NCBI GenBank assembly: GCA_964448285.1
Contig: CAYUWG010000022.1
Coordinates: 1 to 53,906 of the forward strand
Length of the DNA: 53,906 nt
Source: CAYUWG01 sp964448285
Lineage (GTDB): Bacteria > Bacteroidota > Ignavibacteria > SZUA-365
Direction of reading: 5' to 3'
Part shown: in pieces, positions 33,764 to 41,940 of the stretch
Layout of the letters: each line of letters starts with the position of its first letter
Numbering within the stretch: the stretch's first letter is position 1
Notes under the pieces: model-generated
The model's input: only the letters and a program-made list of their open reading frames with translations
What the model was told of the DNA's origin: nothing
Databases searched by the model: none
Made by a program: the position numbers and the translations under genes

Positions 33764-35764
33764 ATGAATAAAAGCCGCACGAATTTGCTGTTCGTTGCCG
33801 TCGCCCTTTCCGCGATACTCATTCCATCCTGCTCCCAGCGTGATTCGAAAGCCGTTGTCGAAGGCGATGCAGCGCAACGGGCGTACGTTGCGCCCGGCGA
33901 GTACGATGAATTCTATTGCTTCATGTCCGGCGGTTTCAGCGGACAGATTACCGCATACGGCCTCCCATCTGGCCGTTTGCTTAAGGAAATACCGGTCTTC
34001 TCACAATGCCCGGAGAACGGGTATGGGTACAGCGAAGAAACGAAAGCCCTGCTCAATACATCGTTTGGTTTCGTCCCATGGGACGATTCCCATCATATCG
34101 AACTTTCGCAAACCGACGGTGAGTTCGATGGTCGTTGGCTTTTTGTCAACGGCAACAACACGCCGCGCATCGCTCGCATCGATCTGACGACCTTTGAGAC
34201 AGTCGAGATCATCGAGATTCCGGAGGTAGCGGGATTGCACTGCGCGCCATTCATTACAGAAAATTCCGAGTATCTCGTTTCCGGGACCCGCTTCAGCGTC
34301 CCTGTTCCGCAGCGGGATGTCCCGATTACGACATACAAGGAAAATTTCAAAGGACTGATCAATTATGTATCGGTCGATCCAAAGAAAGGTCACATGAATC
34401 TGGAGTTCCAGATCGAGATGCCGGGATTCAACTACGACCTTGCTCGAAACGGGAAAGGGAAATCCCATGGATGGAGTTTTCTGACGACATACAACACGGA
34501 GCAGGCGTACACGCTTCTCGAAGTCAACGCCTCGCAAAAGGATAAAGACTTGCTCGCGATCGTCAATTGGAAAAAAGCAGAAGAGTATTTGAAGCAGGGC
34601 AAAGCGGAAACCCGCACAGTATCCTTCATGCATAACATTGTCGATGAGAAAACGAGTATCGCGAATTCGCGCGAAATGAAGAGCACGAAAATTCTCAAGC
34701 CGAAGGATTGCCCAGATATGGTGTACTTCATTCCCGTTCCAAAATCTCCACACGGCTGTGACGTCGATCCCACCGGCGAGTATATCGTCGGCAACGGAAA
34801 GCTCTCAGCGGACATGTCCATTTTCTCGTTCGACAAGCTGATGAAAGCGATCGAGAACAAAGACTTCACCGGAGACATCGATGGCATTCCTATCATCAAT
34901 TATGAATCCGGCGTGGATGGTATCCTGCAAAAGCCAGGCCTTGGTCCGCTCCATACGGAATTCGATGGACAGGGAAATGCCTATACGACATTCTTCATTT
35001 CCTCCGAGGTCGTGAAGTGGGACGTGAAGACGAGAGAAATCCTCGACCGTCAACCGACGTATTACTCACCGGGGCACCTTGTCATTCCCGGCGGCGAGAC
35101 GAAGAAGCCGTGGGGCAAATACCTTGTCGCGATGAACAAAATCACGAAGGATCGCTATCTGCCCACTGGGCCGGAGTTGTGTCAAAGCGCGCAACTCTTC
35201 GACATAAGCGGAGACAAGATGAAACTGTTGCTGGACTTCCCGACGAAAGGAGAGCCGCACTACGCACAGTCGATCATCGCAACGAAGCTCCAGGCGAATT
35301 CCAAGAAGTTCTATCGCATTGAAGACAACGAACATCCCTATGCCGCAAAAGGCGAAGGGAAAGCCCGCATCGAGCGCAAAGGCAATGAAGTGCATGTCTA
35401 TATGACTGCAATCAGAAGCCATCTTGCGCCCGACAACATCGAAGGCATAAAGGTTGGTGATGTCGTGTATTTCCATGTCACGAATCTTGAACAGGATTGG
35501 GATGTCCCGCACGGTTTCGCAGTGCAGGGTGCAACGAACGCCGAAATTCTCATCATGCCCGGCCAGACGCGAACGTTGAAATGGGAACCGAAAAGACAGG
35601 GCGTGTTCGCATTCTACTGCACGGACTTTTGTTCGGCACTGCATCAGGAAATGTCCGGTTATGCCCGTGTTTCACCGGCCGCATCGAACGTCAAGCTCTC
35701 CTGGGGCTTGAATAACGAAAACCAAAGTGAGGAGACCCTAAGAGATCTGCTGAAAAAGAAATAG
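33764..35764 (+). CDS. nosZ: Nitrous oxide reductase, atypical clade II type
   Basis: The 666-residue protein is NosZ. A seven-bladed propeller holds the CuZ-site histidines (DDSHHIELS, AGLHCAPF, SPHGCDVDPTGEYIVG, GLGPLHTEFD, SPGHLV, GEPHYAQ). A C-terminal cupredoxin domain has the CuA motif CTDFCSALHQEM near residues 618-630. It reduces N2O to N2. The N-terminus is a Sec-type signal ending in a lipobox-like sequence (SAILIPSCSQ), not the twin-arginine signal of clade I, so it is probably a lipoprotein. GAGGAG lies before the ATG. A long hairpin follows 11 bases after the stop. All assembly genes lie directly downstream. Confidence 0.97.
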   Translation: MNKSRTNLLFVAVALSAILIPSCSQRDSKAVVEGDAAQRAYVAPGEYDEFYCFMSGGFSGQITAYGLPSGRLLKEIPVFSQCPENGYGYSEETKALLNTSFGFVPWDDSHHIELSQTDGEFDGRWLFVNGNNTPRIARIDLTTFETVEIIEIPEVAGLHCAPFITENSEYLVSGTRFSVPVPQRDVPITTYKENFKGLINYVSVDPKKGHMNLEFQIEMPGFNYDLARNGKGKSHGWSFLTTYNTEQAYTLLEVNASQKDKDLLAIVNWKKAEEYLKQGKAETRTVSFMHNIVDEKTSIANSREMKSTKILKPKDCPDMVYFIPVPKSPHGCDVDPTGEYIVGNGKLSADMSIFSFDKLMKAIENKDFTGDIDGIPIINYESGVDGILQKPGLGPLHTEFDGQGNAYTTFFISSEVVKWDVKTREILDRQPTYYSPGHLVIPGGETKKPWGKYLVAMNKITKDRYLPTGPELCQSAQLFDISGDKMKLLLDFPTKGEPHYAQSIIATKLQANSKKFYRIEDNEHPYAAKGEGKARIERKGNEVHVYMTAIRSHLAPDNIEGIKVGDVVYFHVTNLEQDWDVPHGFAVQGATNAEILIMPGQTRTLKWEPKRQGVFAFYCTDFCSALHQEMSGYARVSPAASNVKLSWGLNNENQSEETLRDLLKKK

Positions 35765-35775
35765 ACTCTCGAAGC

Positions 35776-35817
35776 GTGTGTCAAGGGCATCCCGATGTTC
35801 GGGGTGTCCTTGCACAC
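35776..35817 (+). promoter_or_regulatory. Long stem-loop between nosZ and nosB
   Basis: GTGTG (35776-35780) pairs with CACAC (35813-35817). After one bulged T, 35782-35795 pairs with 35799-35812, with two G-T wobbles, closing on a TGT loop. The stem has about 19 pairs. There is no run of T after it, so it is more likely an RNA-stabilising or partially terminating element than a strict terminator. Confidence 0.6.
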
Positions 35818-35855
35818 ATCGCCTCTGCTTGGATCTTCAGAAAGGTATTTACGAT

Positions 35856-36467
35856 ATGTCTCTTTACAAACGACGGCGGTTCGTCATGACCGTCGGATTG
35901 ATTTTGCTCGTGGGAGTCTATTTCTTTCCGCTCTGGCGCATTACGTTGGACGCGCCGCAATTTCCCGGTGGATTGAGAATGGATATCTGGATAAACCAGA
36001 TCTCGGGAGACTCCGAGAGCGGTGATATCATCCAAAACATTAACATTCTCAATCACTATGTCGGAATGAAGTATATCGAACCGGATTCCATTCCGGAATT
36101 GAAGTATTTCCCATACATCATCGCTGGAATGCTTGTTTTCGGTGTTGGAGCGATTCTCTTTCAAAGACGCTGGGTATTTCTCACGTGGGGTATCGTCATG
36201 GCATGTCTTGGCATACTCGGAATATATGACTTCTACCTTTGGATGTACGATTATGGGCACAACCTCGATCCTTCTGCACCGATCAAGCTTCCCGGCATGA
36301 CATACATGCCGCCGCTTTTCGGCGAGAAAGACTTGCTCAATTTCTATGTCACTTCCTATCCGCATTATGGAACAATCCTTCTCGTCCTTTCCATCATGCT
36401 GGCTTTCCTTGCCGCGTGGAAGTGGAAGTCGCCACTCACTGAAAATACTGTTCGGTATGCACGATGA
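35856..36467 (+). CDS. nosB: NosB-like membrane protein
   Basis: From the ATG at 35856 this is a 203-residue protein with about four membrane helices (10-28, 88-105, 112-130 and 173-191). Loops contain the segment LKYFPYIIAGML and a conserved-looking LPGMTYMPPLFGEKDLLNF. Position directly after nosZ and before nosL matches NosB of atypical nos clusters, a membrane protein of unclear function found only with clade II nosZ. The gene symbol rests on position and topology, not on an alignment. An upstream in-frame start at 35778 would lie in the hairpin and is unlikely. The stop overlaps the nosL start as ATGA. Confidence 0.65.
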   Translation: MSLYKRRRFVMTVGLILLVGVYFFPLWRITLDAPQFPGGLRMDIWINQISGDSESGDIIQNINILNHYVGMKYIEPDSIPELKYFPYIIAGMLVFGVGAILFQRRWVFLTWGIVMACLGILGIYDFYLWMYDYGHNLDPSAPIKLPGMTYMPPLFGEKDLLNFYVTSYPHYGTILLVLSIMLAFLAAWKWKSPLTENTVRYAR

Positions 36468-36892
36468 GAACCATCGTGGTTTTTTTAATGTGCTCTCTAT
36501 TCATTGCCATTCAAGGATGCAGCAGGCAACCCGAGCCTATAACGTTCGGAACCGACCAGTGTGTGTATTGCAAGATGATCATCTCGAATCCGCAATATGG
36601 CGCTGAAATGATAACGCAGAAGGGACGCATCCTGAAATATGATGCGATCGAATGCCTCATCAATCACATTGAGGAGGGTGCACCCGAATATTCTACGCTA
36701 CTCGCAATTGCATACGATGAGCCTGAGGTGCTTCATCCGGTCAATATTCTTTTCTTTGCCGTTTCGCCTCGCTACCGAAGCCCGATGGGTGCGAACCTTG
36801 CGGGATTCGTTGATAAGAACAAGATTGAAACCGACACCAGTACGATGACGCTTTCGTGGGAGCAAGTACAAGATCGACTACGTGCCCAGTGA
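36464..36892 (+). CDS. nosL: NosL copper-binding lipoprotein
   Basis: The 142-residue protein has a lipoprotein signal (VVFLMCSLFIAIQGCSRQ) and the NosL copper site region DQCVYCKMII near residue 30, followed by the typical YDAIECLINHI and SPMGANLAGF segments. NosL is an outer-membrane or periplasmic copper chaperone that supplies Cu(I) for the CuZ site of NosZ. The ATGA overlap with the preceding gene suggests coupling. Confidence 0.93.
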   Translation: MRTIVVFLMCSLFIAIQGCSRQPEPITFGTDQCVYCKMIISNPQYGAEMITQKGRILKYDAIECLINHIEEGAPEYSTLLAIAYDEPEVLHPVNILFFAVSPRYRSPMGANLAGFVDKNKIETDTSTMTLSWEQVQDRLRAQ

Positions 36893-36908
36893 ACGTCATT
36901 CAGGTTCG

Positions 36909-38219
36909 ATGTTAATAGATCGAGTACGTTTTCCTGTATTCGTCGTATCGAGACTTCGATTTCATTCCCTTTTGTTGGGTTTGTTTCTTTTGTATCCAAG
37001 TATTGTAATAGAAGGAGCGACTCGATCGGTCGGGAAGACTAAGCAGTATGAAACCATTCGCACTGCAGTTGTGGCTTCAATGCCTTACGATACCGTACTG
37101 GTCTATCCGGGTGTTTATGAAGAACACTCGATTGTTATTGGCAAGCCGATAACGATCCGAGGGTTGAACTCTCCGACAATCGATGCGAAGGACACTCCAG
37201 CCGAGATATTCGTCATAGCTGCCAATAGGGTGCGAATCGAAGGCTGCGTCCTTGCGAATGTCGGTATGAGCTATCTTCATGAGTATGCTGCGATAAAGGT
37301 TCTTAGCAGCCGAAACATAGCGATCACCCATAATAGAATCACAAACTGCTTCTTTGGAATATATCTGGAGAACGCGACGAACGTCGTTATCAGCAATAAT
37401 CACATTACCGGCACTGCGACGAATGAAGCTTCCGCCGGAAACGGCATACATCTCTGGAAGTCGAAAGCGATTACGATTTCACGCAACGAAGTGATTGGCC
37501 ATCGGGATGGCATCTATCTGGAATTTGTCGATAGCAGTTCCATCGAATCCAATGCAGCGAGAAATAATCTTCGGTACGGACTGCATTTCATGTTTTCGAA
37601 TAACGATCGATACATCGCAAATGAGTTCCGAAACAACGGCACCGGAGTCGCGGTGATGTTTTCGCGTAACATCGTGATGAAGCGAAATACGTTTGCCGAC
37701 AACTGGGGGCAGGCGACATACGGCTTGCTTCTGAAAGAAATCAGTGACGGGGAGATTTTCGGTAACACATTCCATCACAACACTACCGGCATACTTGCAG
37801 AGGGTGCCAACCGACTAACGATTCGACACAATCGCTATTCCGAAAACGGGACTGCAATGGATATAAAGGGGAACTGCATGGACAATCTTATCGCCGGAAA
37901 TACTTTTCTCAGCAATACTTTCGAGGTAGTGACGAATACACGACATAACAGAAACAGATACCGTGAGAATTACTGGAGCCAGTATAACGGTTACGATTTG
38001 AACCGGGACGGATTTGGAGATACGCCATATCGGCCGGTCAACGTTATGGCGAAGATCACGGATCAGGTTCCTTCGGCGACGATATTGATGCACAGTCTGC
38101 TTGCCGACCTGCTCACTCTCGTTGAACGCATGTTCCCGACGCTGATACCTGAACAATTGATCGATGAGCGTCCGAGAATGAAACCGCATAAAGATGATCA
38201 CTATTCAACACGTCAGTAA
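36909..38219 (+). CDS. nosD: NosD periplasmic beta-helix copper-site maturation protein
   Basis: From the ATG at 36909 this is a 436-residue protein. A signal peptide or anchor lies at about 1-35, followed by repeated parallel beta-helix (CASH-type) units from about residue 90 (SSRNIAITHNRITNCFFGIY, NVVISNNHITG, AITISRNEVIGHRDGIYLE). The C-terminal NYWSQYNGYDLNRDGFGD followed by TPYRP is characteristic of NosD. It works with the NosFY ABC transporter in CuZ cluster assembly. A GTG at 36882, overlapping nosL, is an alternative start. The end overlaps nosF by 26 bp. Confidence 0.93.
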   Translation: MLIDRVRFPVFVVSRLRFHSLLLGLFLLYPSIVIEGATRSVGKTKQYETIRTAVVASMPYDTVLVYPGVYEEHSIVIGKPITIRGLNSPTIDAKDTPAEIFVIAANRVRIEGCVLANVGMSYLHEYAAIKVLSSRNIAITHNRITNCFFGIYLENATNVVISNNHITGTATNEASAGNGIHLWKSKAITISRNEVIGHRDGIYLEFVDSSSIESNAARNNLRYGLHFMFSNNDRYIANEFRNNGTGVAVMFSRNIVMKRNTFADNWGQATYGLLLKEISDGEIFGNTFHHNTTGILAEGANRLTIRHNRYSENGTAMDIKGNCMDNLIAGNTFLSNTFEVVTNTRHNRNRYRENYWSQYNGYDLNRDGFGDTPYRPVNVMAKITDQVPSATILMHSLLADLLTLVERMFPTLIPEQLIDERPRMKPHKDDHYSTRQ

Positions 38220-38916
38220 ATCGTTCGGACGACTGAAGGTCCTCAATGGTGTTTCCCTGAAGTTCCATTCCGGGCAAAGCGTAGCTCTTGTAGGTCCGAA
38301 TGGGTCGGGAAAGACGACGCTTATCAAAGCAATTCTTGGTCTAACTAATTCAGACGAGGGTTCGATATTCGTGAACGGAATAAACGTTGCACAAGATTAT
38401 CAGTATCGAACGAACGTCGGATATATGCCGCAGATCAACAGATTCCCCGATAACATGACTGTTGCACAGCTATTCGGTATGATGAAAAACCTGCGCGCAG
38501 AGTGTCCGCGTGAACGCTATGATTCGGATCTTTATACAGCATTTCATATCGATGCGCTATCAAGAAAACCTTTGGGGACGCTTTCGGGTGGGATGAGGCA
38601 AAAGGTAAGCGCTGCTCTTGCATTTCTTTTCCGTCCCAAGATTCTCATTCTCGACGAACCGACAGCCGCTCTTGATCCGGTTTCCAACGAGCAATTGAAA
38701 TCGAAGATCATACAGTGCATGCATGAGGGAAGACTCGCACTCATTTCATCACACATTCTCAATGAGTTGAATGACATGGTCAATCACGTCGTCTATCTCA
38801 TGGACGGCGAGGTACTATTTCATGACAGCATGAGCAATCTCCGTGAAGAGACGCAGGAAACTCAACTCAATAAAATCATCGTCACGTTGATCGAGCGCCA
38901 TGAAGACGGCGTTTAA
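38194..38916 (+). CDS. nosF: NosF ABC transporter ATPase
   Basis: The 240-residue protein has Walker A GPNGSGKTT (34-42), signature LSGGMRQK (130-137), Walker B ILILDEP (150-156) and a switch His in SSHILNEL. It pairs with the NosY permease and serves NosD in building the CuZ site, probably supplying sulfur. It overlaps nosD upstream and nosY downstream, so the four maturation genes form one translational unit. Confidence 0.95.
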   Translation: MITIQHVSKSFGRLKVLNGVSLKFHSGQSVALVGPNGSGKTTLIKAILGLTNSDEGSIFVNGINVAQDYQYRTNVGYMPQINRFPDNMTVAQLFGMMKNLRAECPRERYDSDLYTAFHIDALSRKPLGTLSGGMRQKVSAALAFLFRPKILILDEPTAALDPVSNEQLKSKIIQCMHEGRLALISSHILNELNDMVNHVVYLMDGEVLFHDSMSNLREETQETQLNKIIVTLIERHEDGV

Positions 38917-39676
38917 GATTACGAACTACATCCTTCGCGACTTGCTAAAAAGCTATGCCATCGTGGGATACATCATCGTGATGATGCTTGCCGGATGGGG
39001 TGTTTTTCTCGTCGAGAGCCAGCCGGAGAAAGCAGTACTCATCCTTCTGCAAATCAATCTCCTCGCCATACCGCTTCTCACGCTTGTCTTTTCGACGATC
39101 TATTACTATCACTCGCTGGAATTCATTTCGTTACTGATGGTTCAGCCGGTCGAGCGAAAAACGATCATCAATGGTTTGTTTTCGGGCTTATCGATTTCAT
39201 TCTTGTTCGGATTTCTTGCCGGGGTCGGTTTCCCATTGCTTGTCCATTACCCCACAGATGAAAGCACGGTATTCTTGCTTTGCGGCGGTTTGTTGATCGT
39301 CATCTGCACTGCAATAGCGCTTTTCGTCTGTTCGATGACGAACGACAAGGCGCGGGCGATGGGTATCGTGCTCATGCTGTTCGTCTTCTTCGCTTTTCTG
39401 TTCGATGGAATTCTCCTGTACCTCATGTATCAGTTTTCAGACTATCCGATCGAAACGGTAATTCTTGCGATTACCTTTTTCAATCCTATTGTCATTGCCC
39501 GAACGACCGTGATCATGGGAACGGAAGCGTCTGCAATGTTAGGTCTGAGTGGCGCGGTGTTCTCGAATTTCTTTGGCAGCGTCCTTGGAATCATCGTCTC
39601 TCTCGCGACGCTCATTCTGTGGGGAGTCTTTCCGTATAGCTTTGCCCGGCGGCGTTTCGATAGAAAAGATATGTAG
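38900..39676 (+). CDS. nosY: NosY ABC transporter permease
   Basis: The 258-residue protein has six predicted membrane helices in the ABC-2-type permease pattern (for example YAIVGYIIVMMLAGWGVFLV and LLVHYPTDESTVFLLCGGLL). A conserved motif of NosY proteins occurs as NPIVIARTTVIMG near residue 195. It forms the transmembrane part of the NosFY exporter. It is the last gene of the nos operon and ends beside a small hairpin. Confidence 0.92.
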   Translation: MKTAFKITNYILRDLLKSYAIVGYIIVMMLAGWGVFLVESQPEKAVLILLQINLLAIPLLTLVFSTIYYYHSLEFISLLMVQPVERKTIINGLFSGLSISFLFGFLAGVGFPLLVHYPTDESTVFLLCGGLLIVICTAIALFVCSMTNDKARAMGIVLMLFVFFAFLFDGILLYLMYQFSDYPIETVILAITFFNPIVIARTTVIMGTEASAMLGLSGAVFSNFFGSVLGIIVSLATLILWGVFPYSFARRRFDRKDM

Positions 39677-39694
39677 CGCTCCTCGCGCTTTCTT
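39675..39694 (+). terminator. Weak candidate terminator after nosY
   Basis: AGCGC-TCCTC-GCGCT forms a 5-bp stem starting in the nosY stop codon and is followed by TTCTT. It lies in the 16-bp gap between nosY and a convergent gene. The stem is short, so termination strength is doubtful. Confidence 0.3.
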
Positions 39695-41930
39695 ATCGAA
39701 TTGTCACCATTACCCTTTCACTCATCTTCGACTCCGCACCGCTTTTCGTCACAACCTTGACGGCGTATTCGAAGCTGTCGGAGCCGCGGAGTTGCGTATC
39801 GATGAATTGTTGTCCGACTCCATCCGATACGCCGTATCGTTTCATACCAGAGCCACGAGTGCTTCGATATATCTCATAGCGAAACTCCTCCTGTATCATC
39901 GGCGGAGTCCAGGAGAGAACGACCTGTTTCTTCGTCGAATCATATACGGCTGTCAAAGCGGTGACACCGGGACGCACGCCGGTATCGTACGAACGCGCCT
40001 GAACGCTTACAGAGAGTTCCGATGCATTGTCTGCACTGTCCACTGCCTGAACGGCGTATTCATACAGAACATTTTTTCGAACACTCACATCCATTGCTTG
40101 GCCATCCATCGCGCGAAGGACGGTCGGCTTCATCCACGCTTCCGAACTTGCTTCTTTTTTATAGAGAAGATGATGAGAGACATCATCGCTCGTGCTCGGT
40201 TGAAAGATGACAGTTACAGAGGAATCGGTTACTTCGACGTCCGTGATGATGGGCGCTACGGGTGCAACCTTATCCGGGCGCTTGACGATGAGAATCTCCG
40301 ACATCTCTGATTCGTTGTAACGGAAATCCAACGCGGTAGCCCTGTAGTACACATTTTTAGTAAGGGACATGACTGTGACGGAATCGACGATGACGGTATC
40401 GCGCGCGAATGAGCGATCATCAGCATACCATTCGATGACGGATGAGAACTCATGATCGACGGCATTCGAACGAAGGATGCGATAGCCCATTACGTCACGT
40501 TCGGAATTCATGCGCAACGTTAGCGTTACGACGCCGAGCGAATCCATTTCACCTTTGAACCAGCGCGGAATGGATGGCGGCGTCGAGTCCGAAATTGCGA
40601 CGAAGGATGGCAATGAGCGCGCAACGTTTCCGGCAGTATCCACAGCAGCGACGATATAGTAATTCGGTTTGTGATCGAAGAATGTCGTATCAATGAACTC
40701 ACGTGCAGCCGGTGGAAGCGTGCGCGTTGTTAGAGATGAGTATGCGCCATCTTCGAGCGTATCGCGGAGGACAGTGAATCCCTTCAGGTCTGATGCAACC
40801 GGCTCATCCATCGACCATGATATGCGGACCGTGCGCGGCGAGACGTGCTTCGGATTCGGGACAAAGGGTTGGCCCGGCGGCGTGCGGTCGCGTCCCATCG
40901 CTCTCACTTCACCGACCCGCTCTTCATCGCCGAAAGGGGTATCGCCGAGTACGCGATAGACGTATGGTTTGTCGTTCGTCACCAACGTGTCCAAGAAACT
41001 TTCGACAGAATCGGATACGTCATCAGCTCGGATAGTCATGATCGGCGCGCGGGTGAGTTCCTTGAAGTTCTTACCGCCATCCTCGGAGCGCATCACGCGA
41101 TAGGATGAGTAACGCAACTGAGGCCACGTTAGAAGAATCAGCCCGTCGCCTTCTTCGGCACGAAGCAAGTGAAGCACAGCCGGCTCGTGTAGGGAATTCA
41201 TCACCGACACGTATCCCGTATCGACACGATAGACAGGAGAGATACCGGCAAAGCGCACGCGATAGACATAGCGTTTTCCCCGCGCAGCATTGTTATCGAC
41301 GAACCGCAATCCCAAGCCATCAGCGGCGGCGGCGCTGCGGTCCGCGGCATAGAGCGCATAGCCGTAACGCATCTCGAATCGCGCGCGTTGTTCACGAAGC
41401 GCAGCAAGGTTGTCGAGATCTGCTTCATGCGCGTCGGTCTCTTCGCCTTCGAGAAGGGCTGCGGCGATCATTGCGTAGTCCGGTTTGCTTTCATCGAGCG
41501 GATTGATTGCGAAATACGCTTCCCACTGTTCGTTCGTCCAGGGGAGAACAGCGCCGGTGCCCAATCGTGCGAATGCATTCTCCGGCGGCAACTTCTCATC
41601 ACGCGCCTCTGCTCGTTCAACGATGAATCCGGAATTCTTTGCGAGCCGCCACACAGCAGGTTTATCGACTGCCCAGCGCAAAACTATTCCTTCGGTCGTT
41701 GGCCGGGCAAGAACGTGAATCCGTGTCTGCAGCGATGCATTGAGTTCGTTTTGTGAAATGGTTTGAGAGAATGCGTGTGAGGCGGAAATCACTGCGAACG
41801 AAAAAGAGATCAGAATCAGACGTGATGCCGATCTCGCCGCAAGAGATGGATTCCACTTCTGCGAATGACGCTTGAGTCTCATCGACTGCGCGAAAAATTT
41901 TCTATAAGAATGAGAATTGGTGCGTGTCAT
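39693..41930 (-). CDS. Exported fibronectin-III-type repeat protein
   Basis: The 745-residue protein has a long N-region, then a signal-like hydrophobic stretch (about 36-54, RLILISFSFAVISASHAFSQ). Several fibronectin-III-like units follow from about residue 245; typical patterns are VLHLLRAEEGDGLILLTWPQ, RTVRISWSMDEPVASDLKGF and QVVLSWTPPMIQEEFRYEIY. No enzymatic motif or sorting domain is seen. GGGAGA lies upstream of the ATG at 41930, supporting that start. It is the last gene of an operon with two larger exported proteins, 10 bp after the stop of the 1592-residue protein. Surface adhesion or structural support is inference. Confidence 0.72.
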   Translation of the reverse strand: MTRTNSHSYRKFFAQSMRLKRHSQKWNPSLAARSASRLILISFSFAVISASHAFSQTISQNELNASLQTRIHVLARPTTEGIVLRWAVDKPAVWRLAKNSGFIVERAEARDEKLPPENAFARLGTGAVLPWTNEQWEAYFAINPLDESKPDYAMIAAALLEGEETDAHEADLDNLAALREQRARFEMRYGYALYAADRSAAAADGLGLRFVDNNAARGKRYVYRVRFAGISPVYRVDTGYVSVMNSLHEPAVLHLLRAEEGDGLILLTWPQLRYSSYRVMRSEDGGKNFKELTRAPIMTIRADDVSDSVESFLDTLVTNDKPYVYRVLGDTPFGDEERVGEVRAMGRDRTPPGQPFVPNPKHVSPRTVRISWSMDEPVASDLKGFTVLRDTLEDGAYSSLTTRTLPPAAREFIDTTFFDHKPNYYIVAAVDTAGNVARSLPSFVAISDSTPPSIPRWFKGEMDSLGVVTLTLRMNSERDVMGYRILRSNAVDHEFSSVIEWYADDRSFARDTVIVDSVTVMSLTKNVYYRATALDFRYNESEMSEILIVKRPDKVAPVAPIITDVEVTDSSVTVIFQPSTSDDVSHHLLYKKEASSEAWMKPTVLRAMDGQAMDVSVRKNVLYEYAVQAVDSADNASELSVSVQARSYDTGVRPGVTALTAVYDSTKKQVVLSWTPPMIQEEFRYEIYRSTRGSGMKRYGVSDGVGQQFIDTQLRGSDSFEYAVKVVTKSGAESKMSERVMVTIR

Positions 41931-41940
41931 GATCGTCTCC

